This document shows, piece by piece, positions 11,996 to 25,300 of a DNA stretch of 64,000 nt (within the stretch, counting starts at the first letter, position 1; every line of letters begins with the position of its first letter). This DNA is from Incurvaria masculella (Eukaryota > Arthropoda > Insecta > Lepidoptera > Incurvariidae), in assembly GCA_946894095.1 (NCBI GenBank), contig OX335656.1, forward strand, positions 7,145,001 through 7,209,000, in the 5' to 3' direction. Position numbers and translations under genes: made by a program. A model generated the notes under the pieces. That model searched no databases and was not told the DNA's origin. It saw only the letters and a program-made list of their open reading frames with translations.

Positions 11996-13761
11996 CCTTG
12001 GCAGGCAATTTTCACTGAGTAAGGTATTATTGTTTGTTGTAACGTGTTGTAATATTTGCAAATTTGTAGTCGTAGTACCTGATAATGTTGTACGAGATGT
12101 AAGTTTTCACCGTTTCTCAAAAAATGCTCATGTCATAAAAAGAAAATGACTCCGATTTTTTTTTCTTATTTTTCCCTGGGTAGGCATAAGCTGGCCTACT
12201 ACATGGTTCCCGCTTGGCCTTGGCCTTGGAGTGAAAGGAAACTCACAAATTCTCTCTCTTCAAAATGTGAGATATTAGTGCGGTCTTTGGTACATTGACT
12301 TGATTACATCGTCACGTCCATGCAGAAGTTGAGAATCTGTAATTTTCGCAAAATTGGTTCATTTTTTTAAAACACTTTATATTGTCTTTCACGTACCGTG
12401 GCAAATCAACAAATCTGTAGCTTTAACGGGTACAAAGCTTACTCATTCGTCAATGAGAAACTAAGAGTCAAGACCTATTTCAAAAGATAAATTTAAAATG
12501 TTTTTTTGCTCTCCTTCAATGTATTTTCAGATTCGTAACTTTTGCATGAATGTGACGAATATTACTTTTTTATATTTTATTTGTCATATTCAAGGTTGCA
12601 CTTTTTGTTCCAGCACAACATATATCGAGTCAACCTATAAGCACCACCATGACGGCTACGGCAGATGCTGTCATCTTTTTTGACAAGCTGTTCGACAGTG
12701 TCAATGGTAGCTCGTTCGATAGGGCAAAGCCACTGAGATGTGCCGTTAAGGAGGGCAGCGGCCATCACGACTTCTGGACGGAAGCTTTAAATATATTAAG
12801 TAATACTAAGTTTTTACGAAATAATACTCCTTGTTCAGTGCCATCACTCCAAAATTGGAAAATTACCATCAGGAGTTTTCAAAAGCTTTGGATTTTTTTT
12901 AAAAGTAAGGGTATTGATCGTTTTTATGCTCGCAATTTCAACCAAGACCCAGTAGAGAACTTTTTTGGACAAATAAGAGCTTACAATTACAGAAATGTAA
13001 ATCCAAGCTGCAGCATCTTCTCCCAATCATTTAAAGCCTTATTTATTTCAAATGTTTTGACTGGGCATTCAGAAAATTTTAACTGCGAGGAAGACGGTAC
13101 CAAATCTTTGAATCTAGAAGCATTTTTTAAAAAGCAATCCGATGTATCCACTGAAGCCGTTAATGTCACAGCAATGCACAGAGATACCGATTTCTCTGAA
13201 AAACCACCTTCAAATGCGCCTCTGAAAATGAATGTGATAAAAGAAAATATAAGGACGAATGCAAAATCATTTACTGCAGGTTATGTCACTAGGAAAATAT
13301 TAAAAAAACATTCCTGTAAAGTATGTCGAGAAAATTTGTTGGCAAAAGAGCCGCTGAAGGTCCATGATTGGATTTCCCACAGGGAAAGACCATATTATAA
13401 ATCAAAACGCCTTTCTTATCCTAATACTCACATTGTAAGACATTTTGCTTCCTTAATAGAAACTTGCAATGCATTTCTAAATACTCGTGCTCATGAAGAA
13501 AGACTTTCACAAAAAATCAAAAATATATATCTGTCTGAATACAACTTCGACTGGTTCAGCTGCGGTGTGCATAGGGAGAAAATTATGAAGGATTTTATTA
13601 TTTTAACACTCAGAATTCAAATTCACAATTGGACACGCAGCATCAATAGAATACTGAAAGGCACAGATATCGAAAGATTGAAGGATCCCCTCCCTCATAT
13701 TCAAAAAATGGCGTTGGAAAAGTTTAAGAAAAGATTTAAGGGCCGAGCTCCGAAGTAGAAG

Positions 13762-15236
13762 TTTAATTTGTAACCAACGGAAATCGGCCAACGTTCAGCC
13801 CGTGCCTAAAAAGGGTGATCAATCGGACCCGGCCAACTACCGACCCATAGCCATCACCTCTCTTCTCTGCAAAGTGATGGAGCGCATCATTAACTCTCAG
13901 TTGATGAAGTATCTAGAGAGCAATGAACTTCTCAGCGATCATCAATACGGCTTCCGTCCGAATCGATCTGCTGGGGATCTCCTAGTATACGTCTCACATG
14001 AGATGGGCGATGCGCTCGAAAATCATGGCGAAGGTATGGCTATCGGCCTGGATATCGCTAAAGCATTTGACCGGGTCTGGCATAAGGCACTGCTTTCCAA
14101 GCTGCCCTCTTATGGCCTTCCACCCGAGCTGTGTGACTGGATCGCCGACTTCCTGCATGGCCGCAGCATAAAAGTCTTGGTTGACGGTTGCTGCTCCAAA
14201 GCCATGTCTGTGAATGCCGGCGTGCCGCAGGGCTCTGTGTTGTCCCCAACCCTTTTTCTGCTGCACATCAATGACCTGCTCAATTTGGGCGACATTGATT
14301 GCTACGCAGATGACAGCACGGTGCTAGCCAGGTACACCAGTCACCAGACCGCAAGCCGGGCTGAATTGGATGACGATAGACGGCGCCTCGTTGCTAGACT
14401 CGAAGAGACCCTGGAAAAAGTTTCCGGGTGGGGTCTCCAGAACCTCGTCGAGTTTAACGCGAGCAAGACGCAGGCGTGCGTGTTCAGTGCGAAGCGAGCT
14501 CCGTTCAGTGCGGCTCCGACCTTCCAGGGAGCAACTCTACATATCGACGGCCACATAGGGATCCTTGGTGTTGACCTGACGCATGACCTTAATTTCGGAC
14601 GCCATATCGAGGATAAAGCCAAGCTCGCCTCAAAAAAGCTGGGAGTCCTCAACAGGGTGCGTCAGTACTTCACGCCTGACCAAAAACTGCTTCTTTACAA
14701 GGCGCAGATAAGGTCTTGCGTGGAGTACTGTTCGCACTTGTGGACGGCTCAGCTAAGGACCTGCTTGGCTCCCTGGACTCGATACAGCGTCGGGCCGTGC
14801 GTCTCGTTGACGACCCCGAGGTATCCCTAAATTTGGAGACCCTTCAACTCAGAAGGGATGTAGGGTCGTCTTTACCATGGAGAATGCTCGTCGGAGCTGC
14901 ATAACGCTGTTCCTCCGTCCCCTTTCTACCTTTGGTCAACGCGGAACAGGGAGAAAATGCACAAATTCACAGTCGACATTCCAAAAATAAGAACTCACCG
15001 ATCGTCTAGATCCTTTATCTATAGGGTCGGTAAACAATGGAATGAACTCCCTTCCGAGGTATTTCCCCCAAATTACGACCTGGGGTCCTTCAAACGTGGT
15101 GTGAAGAAGCACCTGGCCGGCCGGCATGGTTTTCGCAGCCCCCCTGAATGTTCGAAAACCCATGGGCGTCGTCGGGCACCTTTAGGTCCTGGCGTACGCC
15201 ATATGCCGCGCTTCACATAAAAATAAAAATAAAATC
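13762..15236 (+). mobile_element. 5'-truncated LINE (jockey/CR1-like), reverse transcriptase region, left arm
   Basis: Starts within a few bases of the THAP transposase stop codon. An open frame from about 13770 to 14830 shows RT motifs in order: VPKKGDQSDPANYRPIAITS, QYGFRPNRSAGDLL, GLDIAKAFDRVWH, NAGVPQGSVLSPTLF and the catalytic CYADDSTV, then the thumb-like KKLGVLNRVRQYF. The frame then breaks near 14750: the following RT C-terminal segments (LLGSLDSIQRRAVRLVDD; HKFTVDIPKIRTHRSSRSF) lie in other frames. The 3' end is an A-rich AAAATAAAAATAAAA tail. No endonuclease or ORF1 is present, so this is a dead 5'-truncated copy. Its 3' end sequence recurs at 21424, 38405 and 49257. Confidence 0.88.
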
Positions 15237-15239
15237 GCT

Positions 15240-16205
15240 TACCATCGCTTACGAGTGTACCACGCTACCCATATTTATAGCTAACCTTTTACCAATAATC
15301 TGAATCTTTGTTTAAATCCATTGGCATGATCCATTGAAAACAAATACTGAAACTAATAGGCAGTTTCTTAAATCTATTCTTTATTCAATTAATCTATGTA
15401 ACAATTGACAATTTCTTTAGTTATTAAACATAATCTTTGCGATATTCAATGCCAATTGTGAAATTTCGTACATTCATTTATCGCTACTTTTTTTTCATCT
15501 TTTTTAATGTGTACTGTAAGGTAAAAGTCTCATGTTCTACAGGGAATTATTTTTCCAGTTAAGGTGGCTTTGTGGCTGTTATTTTACCACATGCAGTAAG
15601 AAACCATATTAATTTGATAAAATGTACTGAGCTTCACAGGGGCTTCTATTGATCAGTTTTGAAAATGTGTCAATTCTAACCTTGTTCCTATTTTTTATCT
15701 TCTGATTCTGCGATAATAATAATAAATAAAAAAACATTATGATTTAAAAACAAACTTAATAATATGATTTTCCCAACATTATATCATGTTATCCGTAGTG
15801 GGATAACAATTGAATTAAATTTAATAAATCTGAAACGTTTTTTTATTGTTTTCGCCTTTTCCACACAAATAGTTCATATCGCCTGTTATGTCTAATAATC
15901 ACAAATTTGCTTTTTTATTTGAACGAGAATTAAATAACAGGCACTATGAATCTTATTATTGGCAGTGAATCGATGGTATACGTATATATATTTAATATCC
16001 TAGGTAAACCCTGGAGAAAAATCTGGCGAAAGCCCTTGCCTTTCCCTACTTGTCACAATATAGGGAGGAAAAAACAACCCTCTTGGTCCCTATGTCAAAT
16101 GAATTTTGCCTAGTCTGTGTCTGCCCCTCACCCCTCAAGCAGCGTTATACCCCTCGCCCTTTCACTTTCCAGTCTGTACACGCTAGTGTACTATAATAGT
16201 CTGTG
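15240..16205. other. ~970 bp unassigned sequence between LINE tail and inner end of the left arm
   Basis: AT-rich, without ORFs. It recurs in the right arm (about 59160-60124). If the THAP transposase belongs to a mobile element ending near 16205, this would be its 3' non-coding end. Confidence 0.4.
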
Positions 16206-16350
16206 CTTTAGAACCCGTGCATACTCATATATCAATATTTGTAAACACCGGGACCGGTAAATGCGTGCGTGGCGTTGACCGGATTGTTTACATGAGTGCG
16301 CCCTGTTTTCTATCCATCACCATGGCAGCCTGAACTCGAAAGTAGAAACG

Positions 16351-19300
16351 ATGGAGGAGCGTCTAGAGGAAGGCTTCGTGCGCGAGTGGGCTCCGTGCAC
16401 ACGGGTGCTGGGTCTTCTGCCTCCGCGCGTGCATGCAGGACTGTTCTCAACCGAGCTCCGCTTAACTTGTGTGGATGCTGTGAGCGAGTATCTTGCCCTC
16501 GGAACCAACGTTGGCCTCGTCTACTGGTACAGCCGCAAGAAGGGCACTATCGAGCGGCTCCGAAGCGAGGTACAAGCTCCATTAAAGTCTATTAACATGT
16601 TAGACAGTGGATTTGAACTATGCACATCTTGTTTGATTGATTGATTGATTGAAAATTCTTTATTACGCCACAATAAAAAAACAATTTACAAAAGAAAGTA
16701 TAGTGCAAAAACAACATAAGTGGGGCGCAAAGGCGGGCTTATCCCTCGAAGAGATTTCTTCCAGCCGACCTTTCGGTGTTTGAGAAGTTTAATAGGTATA
16801 TATTCGTAGGTAGTGGCGGTAGGTTCTGCAGAGCAAGAATTTTCCATGCGACAAACTTGTCACCTCTTGACGCTTGAGCTGGAATAAATACATCCAACAT
16901 TCAATAACAGCTTGAAGTGTTTTCACACTGATTTTAATACAAAATGTAATTGTGTTGTGACATTTTTGTGAACATTTTACCAAGAAATACATGCTTGCAA
17001 CAGTATGCATAGATTTTTATCACCCAAACCCCAAGCTAATAGATATTATGAGATGTTCTAATATATAATTAATCGATTAGGGCGGAAAAGTATCTTCCAC
17101 ATTATACAGTTTTACACCAAGATGCTGTCTGTCGTCATGTTGACATAATGATTTTATAGACTGCATACAGTAAGAGTATACACAAACGTTATTAAACGAG
17201 CTAGAGCGAAGTGCAAGCGATTCTCCCCTTCAGCTCTGGCAAAGATGCTTTCATATTGTTGTCAATTATTTTTAATGTATTTTTCTCACTTGGTATTACC
17301 TAACGCTTTTGGTCTTGTCACATAAAAACTTTTTGGTGACGTTTTTGAAAACATTTTAAAACCTGGCACGACAAAAATTTGTATCATAATTATCGAACCT
17401 GCCCATAAAATTTCATAACAATCGGTTGAGAAATGCAACCTGTCGAGGAGAACAGCCAGACAGCCGGACACCAGACAGACATACAAAAGTATTTTCGCCC
17501 AAGCTGAAGAGGACACACTATGCTCGCAACTTGCGCATCGTTCACTCAAAAAGTAGGCTATTTTTCACTAGAGATTCATAAGGCTCCTCCAAAGCAGCGT
17601 TTCTGCGACTACATTTTCTTCCATCGATGGGTGGTAGTACTAAACTGCTTAACGACTGCCCTCTCTGCAATATTCAGTTGTATTTAACCATTTGTTGGAC
17701 TTTGTGCGTTTCTCCAGTGATTGTGGTAATATTTTGTATCCTCAATTTATAATTGGCACCTGACTTTATAACAGGCAACTCAGAGCAGCATCACGTGCGT
17801 CAAGATAGTAAACACTGTGGACTACATGGTAGCAGCAGGTAACACCAATGGGCAGGTCTCCGTTTTCCAGATACCTAAGGAATTGCCAGACTCTGTGCCT
17901 GACACACTGAAACCTAAAACGGAACCTAAGGTGGAAAGGTACCTATTACTCTATTTTTCAAAATATAAATCTTATATTAAAGTTGCAAACGACCGCCGGT
18001 CCTTTTTTTGAACCAAGTAGTTAGTCTATAATTTTTTTATTATATAAACCTGACATTGATTAAATTCATTTATTCAACCAAAAACTGTACATAAACATCG
18101 CTAGCCAAAGTGCATACCTACCTAAAACTAATTTGGTGCCAGCACTTGTTTTGAATAGACGCACTCTATAAGTAGAGGTTCATGTCAATTTTTTTTTAAC
18201 TATTGTATTATGTCGGAATTTACTGAACAGATTTTGTTGAACCCTTCAGGATTAAAGCCCATTAGGGAGCACTGTCCATGATTTCAAAAAAGGATAGGGG
18301 CTCGTTTACATCCTGCATACAATGTATATGTTCTAATCAATCTGTATATTTTATACTAATTGACATTCATACTTTTACCAAGTATTCTTTAAGTTTTACA
18401 TTTTTATCATCATCATATTTTTTTAATATTTGTATTTCTAGAAAACTGTCCAATTAATACGGAAACGACGTGTATGTTGCAGGTACACCATCGGTGAGCT
18501 CCACAATACTCAAATTACTGCCATTGAATGGTCTAAAAATGGGATGAGACTCTTCTCAGGGGATAAAAATGGTGTGATTATTATGACTGAAATAGACTTT
18601 TATATGGTAAGTTTAATGGAAAAAAAATTACCTAATATTATTATAATATTGGGGGTTAAAGTATAATCAAATTGCCGTTTCATACTGGAAATATTCATAT
18701 AGTGCATTAAATTTAAATAAAAATTTAATTCATTCGCTGTACTCGCACAACGCGCGGGGCGCAACTTCGTTCCGCGCCTCTTGATACCTACGTGCGTAGT
18801 GCGTAGAATGAATTTAATTCTTATTTGACTTAGATGCACTATATGAATATTTCTAATCTTTTGTATGCTGATGGAGTGTTTCGATATGGTCATGTTGCCG
18901 CTGACTCTAATAACTTTAATATTTTATTGGTTGAATTAAAGATAAAAACATAAATTACTTTGAAAGCCAACTACATTGATTTCTAAACTTTTCATAGCAG
19001 GTTCTAATGTTCATTCCTAATATGGAAAACAATAATTTGGAGACTTTAATATTTTATTGTAATTATAATGAGCGATTTTTTGTTTTGCTACGTTCCCAAA
19101 ACGCAATTTATCTAAACTTTTTCTTAAGACATGGCAATAAAGTTTTAAGCAATATACAATCATAAAATTTGACTCAAATATTTTATTCAATCTTTTCGAT
19201 CAAATTATTGAAAATACCTAAATAATTCCTAACGCACCGGTCCGAATTTTCTAATCTGTTGCACCCAACTAACTACATCGCCTGTAAAAAATTCAGCAAC

Positions 19301-22300
19301 TTTAGAATTATCATAACTTATCATTCCAATTTGGTCCGCTTCGACAGGTCTATTAAACATGTCTCTAGATTTGTGTTCTGCTGTGGTATTGTTCTTCACT
19401 CACAGGACATCACCAAAAAAGTTATGCGTCGCTGTTGACCTACAGTCCCCGGGGTTACCAATACTACACTTACTGCCGAGCTCATGAGCTAGTCTGTCTC
19501 TTTGAGGACTATCCGCGATATTTTAGTTTTATTTGGCATTCGTCTTGCCTGGTATTTTATTATTGTCATGCCCCCAAACTTTCCTAGGTTCACCGAGGCT
19601 TCATAATATCCCTGAAAAATTTTTTTTGGATGTGACATTGGTCACATATAGGGTTGCCATCTCTAAAATTTGGCAACCAGGACAAGACGTGAAAATACGC
19701 GTGAAAACCCCAGATTTTAGAGCCCAGAACCCTGTCCGGGTCAACAGGTTTTTTAAACAGTCAGTCAATTTGTAAACCCGGACTACAAATGAAGCCCCAC
19801 CCGGACTTTCCCCAGATGTCCTCTAAACTAGGACAAATCCGGGGAAACCCGGACGGATGGCAACCCTAGTCACATACCAGGTAAGACATGTGAGAAAGAG
19901 ACACCAACACACTGTTGCATGTCCAAAAGGGAGACAGATTGCAGTAGAAAAGAGACAAAAAAAACTCTGAATACGACTCTAGGTGTTTATACTTTTTTAA
20001 TTTATAATTCACATAGTGTGGGAAATTTGCATACAATACAAGTGTAAAAAAACATAAAATGTCCCACAGCACCTGTGCAAGTCGGTGGAGATTGTGAATG
20101 AACAGTACGAAATAGTTCAGATCAGCTACCACCAGAACAGTCTGCTCGTGTCAAGCCTCTACCGCACCATCCTGTGCGAGCGGCGCGACGCGCGCTGGGA
20201 GGTCAACCAGGTTGGCAAAAAGGAGCGCAAGAGGTAACTTTACAATCATGATCTTTTTGTACACACAATGTATGAAACTTACATTTTGCACTATATTTTA
20301 CAAGTTGTTTGCTTATTAGGGTTTCGTACCCAAAGGGTGGCAAACGGAACTCTATTAGTAAGCCTCCACTGTCCGTCCGTCTCATGAACCGTAATAGGTA
20401 GACAGCTGAAATTTTTGCAGAGTATGTATTTCTGTTCCCACTATAATGACTAATAATAAAATAAAAAAACAGATAAAATTTAAAGGGGCCAACATACAAG
20501 AAACATGATCTCTTTGGGTCAATAAATGTATTTCTATTTCCAAATATTTGTGGCCTCAAATATTTCAGTTGCACTAAAATTATTGGTAATTATGATTGGT
20601 AAGTTTTAACTGATTATGACAGAGGTGAGTCAGCATGGAACGTGTGGATAACAGGAACGCGACATTTATGTGATTAACTGTGGTCAGTTAATGCCACGGT
20701 AAACCAGTGATAATGGCTATCACTTTCCTTGTACGTGTATAACGGTAGTTGTGTGGTATTAGCCATCAGATATTAGCCTAACACACCACATGGGAACTAG
20801 GTGCCATGCCAGGACCGTCCTTATATTGCTCGGCTACATTGAACTGGATGAAAAACACGGACAATTTTAATTGCCGCTTCGACCATCGTTCATTCAATGC
20901 GATGGTACCAACCAGGGCGGGATTAACCCTACCATCTAGTAAGTAAGGAAGGGGACCTACAGTTTTACGTGGAATCCGAACCACGGCCAGCCTCAACAGT
21001 TGAAAATGGTCACCCATCCGGAACCCAACAGTGCTCAGAGGTGCCCAGCTAATCAAATCGCAAGACGTCGCACCACTGGGCTACCGAGGCTACAAGGTGT
21101 TATATTAGTAATTCATTCCATGGCTTGGTGGCAGCCTGGTGCCGCTGGGCGCTGTGTTCCAGTGGAGCTTCGCGCGTGGCGGCGCGGGCGCCGGCGACGT
21201 GGCGGCGTACTGCGCGCGGCCCGGCCTGCGGCTGTGGCGCGCCGACAAGACCACCGATGTGCACCAGACGCTGCTCTTCAAGGTTTTTTTTTATGTTATT
21301 TCATTCATTCACACTAAGTTACGTCAAAAACGTATATATCCACGGATTCTATCAACCAGTAAAGAAGAATTTGCGAATAAACTTTACTCGGTAGCGCGAT
21401 GTATGCGATGCGCGATATAAGCCCGGTATATGGCGTACGCCAATACCTATTAAGGTGTCTGACGACGCCCATGGGTTTTTGAACTTTCAGGGGGGGTTGC
21501 TAAAACCATGCCGGCCGGCCAGGTGCTTCTTCACACCATGTTTGAAGGATCGGCGGTTATGCTTTGGCGGAAATACCTCGGAAGGGAGTTTATTCCATTG
21601 TAACCGACCCTATAGATAATGGATCTATAGGATCTATGGGTTCTTATTTTTGGAATGTCAACTGTGAATTGAAGGTGAATGAAGGTGCTGAATATTTAAT
21701 CATTGTCATTAATTTCTCATATTTTAATCATACAAGATAGCTCGACTACAAACACAAAATACTTCATAGTTGAATGATCTACATTTTTAACATGAAACAA
21801 ATAACGAGCAAAAAAAATCATATTTTATTAAAAAAATAAAATTATATCACACATGGTATGCAAACAGTGAGGTAAACCATGCCTGTGGTGAAACAGTGTG
21901 TCACACCCACAAAGCCACAGGAGTTAATACTTAAAGTATGACATTATTATAATTTGTTCCCGAGTAAAAGGGATGTCTTTATAAAATCCCGTTTGAAGGG
22001 TTAGAGAAAAGCTTGAAATTGTAACCAAGGTGAAGAATGCCATTTCCAAGTCCATATAAAAGACTACTCTGTGCTAACTAATTATAATGCAGCTCAGCCC
22101 ATATTGCGGCTCACATTATTACATTGCAGTGGAGGCCCACAATAGTTTGTATTTAGCCATTATATTAGCAGTTTTTTATGCAAGAAGAATAATAAGATAA
22201 GAGAAAAATGTGGCGCATAAACGGGGCCAGGATTTGAACCCATGACCCTCTGGCATAGAAGGCAAGTCCACACGCCCCTGAGCTATGAGCCGCTCAAGGC

Positions 22301-25300
22301 AAAATCATACAAACTACCAAAAATACTTGCACAAACAGTTGTGTCTCAGCCTGTACCCGTGCGCAGGATGCGGTCGCCAACCCGATGACCGTGGCGGAGC
22401 TGCTGAACCCGTCACACACGCGACATTCGCACGCTAACAAGGAGTTCGGTCCGCTGCACGTGTTCCGCGAACACTTTCTCCTCACCCACAACGCCGACAT
22501 CCTGTACATACTTGACCCACGCTCGCTCACCGCCGTCGCCGTTGTCGACGACCTCCGGAGGTACGTACAGTGAGGGGGACACGGTGGCATACAGGATTAT
22601 CTGCCTAGGGCTGAACCAGCCGAATTATGTGAGAGAATTCGATCAATTCTGGACCCATTAGAAGTTAATGCCAAATATTTCACCCCGTAAGAGCCCAGAA
22701 GGTATACATAAAAGCTTCTGATCGGTGCAGAATTTATCGAATTCACTCACATATTTCCACACATTTTACACAAGTTGATCCTCTGGTATCAGTAACATTG
22801 AGGGTGATGGACTAATGTAAACACTAGGTATAATATCTTGGATATGGAAGACTAATACCACACTCACCATATGCCCGGAGGAATTAGGCGCCATGTCAGG
22901 ACCTTCCCTTTATAAGCACGGCGATATTAGCACTGGATGGAAAACAAATATCATTTTATTTTGCTATTTCGACCATCTTTTTATCCAATACTATGGTACT
23001 AACCTGGGTGGTCTTCAACCTTACCACCTTGTAGGGGATATGATTTCGAATAATGAAACAGCTTGAATTCGTGAATAAATGCACATATCCAACTCAGAAA
23101 GAGAAAGAAAGTGGCGCATGAACGTGTGAGGATTTGAACCCATGACCTCTGGTATGCAAGGCAAGTCTACCACCCCTACGAGCCAAAAAACAAGTAATGT
23201 AATCAATATTTTTGCTTTAACATTTTTTTCAGAGTATTATTCTTAACGAAAATTCAAACCCTGTTCCCAGTTTATCGACGATTGCTTCTTCACTCAACGC
23301 CTCCTAGTTGTTAATGCAGTGTGATGCGTTTTATTTTTTCAGAATTCTGTCCGTATCTGTGAACAAGGACGAGATATTCATCCTGGAAGGCGAGCGCTCC
23401 CTCGTGAGACTCGGCCACGCCCCCGAAATCGACTCACTCAACACAGGTTTGTTCAGAAAATGAACCATGGAATCGTGTTCACTTGTCGTTGTTACCTCAG
23501 TTCTGTTAAACGCCAAAGTATATTCTGTTACCACACTCCGTAGTTCCGCTTTTTAGTCACTTTTTTGGAATGTAGTTATTGTAACATAGGTTACATTTTA
23601 AGTGTATGTCCATTCAACCGGCGTTGAATTATGTGTCCTTGATCTATGGGGATCTTTTATTTTAATACTGACTTAATCTACAAATTAATTTTAGAAGGTT
23701 TTTTGAACCTTGATATGATATTTTTAAAAGGGTAATATTGTTTCATGTTTAATCACACATGGTGCTATTTTAGCTTACTAATTGCCCAATATAATGACTT
23801 AACATTGTTCCAAACCGGTCCGACCAATTCAAATATTTTTGAATACAACACACAAAAAGTCGTAGAATATGAGGTACTAATTAATCATAGATGTTAAATA
23901 CAGTCATAGTGCTTGCTCTAGCGTTTATGGTTTTTGTAGTAATAGTGATTAGAAATTGTATGCTGTTAGACAGTGGTAATATTTTTTATGATGCCATTTA
24001 ACTGTATAAAGGTTCCAATTACTATTACTTAAAAAGCAATGAGCATAAAATTCTGTTAATGATTTTACGGCAACATCCATGGCTACAACATAATACAACG
24101 TAACATTTTTGATGAATTAATGTCTCAAAGCCATTACTTTTTGTGTGTTGTATATAAGAAACTTTGTATTGGTCGGACCGGTTGGTAAGTTCCTTAATAT
24201 TAGACTATGATCAGTAATATTGACTCTTTTCAGTGGAAGCAAATATATATGATGTAAATATGAATTCAAAAATTTCAAACCGGCAATTTAAAAAAAAATA
24301 TATGATGTAAATATGAATTTAAAATTGCAAACCTGCAATTTTTAAAAAATTAAATTGAATAAAAATATTCAACTACTTATAATGCAAGTCAGAGCCGGTA
24401 GTCTCAGTTCTCACCTAAATTGGCGTTTACGTAACTTTAAAGTTCCGTAAAAACGTCAAACTCCATACAAGATTTTACTAGATATTTTGTGGTTTTACTT
24501 CTTCAAGCTGTCAAAGTCTAACTCGGACTTCCGATTTGTATGAAAACGCGGAGTCGGCGTAAACAGCATTTACGGCAACGTTGAGTAAGCTGTCAAATCA
24601 AACTTGGACTCGCAAATGGTAATTTGCTTAACGCCCACTGCCGTTTCGCCGTAAATACGTTGACTTTCCGTTTACGCCGACTACGCGTTTTCATACATAT
24701 CAGTAGTCCGAGTTTGTTTTGGACAAGTTGAACAACTAAAACTCGTATGCGTTTGACGTTTTTACGTTTTAAGTTTCGTAAATTTAGGTGAGAATCAGAC
24801 AATGGGCACATAACTCAAAAGAGCAAGCAAGATAATTGTGTACAATGCGTTCACGAATTTCACCACCGGCATCGAGCTAGGTGTCGACTAGGCGCGTTGC
24901 ATCGCTTGTCAAGTGGTTCGACTCGATTCGGCACGCCTCTAGTCGGCGCCAGGGTTAACCCATAACCCAGATTGTTTCTAAGCCGGTTAAGCTATAAGCA
25001 TGAAGTTGATAGCATGTTTAAACGGCTTTAGTCAGAAGCATAGATTACAAGTGAAGGGAGTGAACAATTATCCTTAGTTGTGGGTCCTAGAGCACGTAGC
25101 GGTGTTGTCAGTACGTACTGCCCGCTATCAGTTTGATTGCTTGTTCGAATCGAGCCGTGCACTTCTGCAGTGTACAGAAACAGATTGTCAGATCTGAATG
25201 GGGGTTTTGTACAAGACGAAATCGTCCTACCAAATATTTTTGTGGGTTTATAAAATTGCTTTGCTTTTCAAAACATCGTGTACAGAATCACCCCCTTAGG

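Larger units (their letters stand above)
5956..13758 (+). pseudogene. THAP/P-element-superfamily (THAP9-like) transposase gene, nine exons, one frameshift
   Basis: Exons: 5956-6262, 6902-7000, 8249-8362, 8491-8604, 8739-8849, 9303-9416, 9550-10381, 10928-11227, 12614-13758; every splice fits GT-AG with consistent phase 1. Exon 1 is a THAP zinc finger (MENKCCVSGC ... RRVCVKHF). Exon 7 carries the helix-turn-helix-like RRFSHEEKLMALSLLKTSPK and the start of the RNase H-like core with the first acidic residue (IVFDEVALEP) and the second (CDQGPTNATAL). Exon 9 carries the third (NQDPVENFFGQIRAYN). Family members cut and paste DNA, binding their termini through the THAP domain. A one-base insertion near 9882-9891 shifts the frame inside exon 7, so the gene as written cannot make the full protein; all else is open. 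A TIR element sits in intron 2, and a foldback MITE and a SINE sit in intron 8. A recently dead transposon gene is likelier than a domesticated one. Confidence 0.85.
11364..16207 (+). repeat. Left arm of a >=4.84 kb near-identical inverted repeat
   Basis: Every base I compared here is the reverse complement of 59158-64000, with coordinates summing to 75364. The only difference found is one homopolymer base (seven T at about 15838-15844 against six in the other arm), after which the sum becomes 75365. The arm holds the 3' part of the THAP transposase intron 8, its last exon, a LINE and about 970 bp of unassigned sequence. Homology stops exactly at 16207 on the inner side; on the outer side the partner runs off the window. 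Confidence 0.95.

Noticed and set aside
5956..13758. Domesticated host THAP9 gene
   Set aside because: The frameshift, the second copy of its 3' end and the absence of any host-like conservation evidence favour a mobile element; domestication cannot be excluded without orthologues.
22200..23190. tRNA genes
   Set aside because: A- and B-box-like words are present, but no acceptor stem or full cloverleaf forms and they are joined to SINE bodies.
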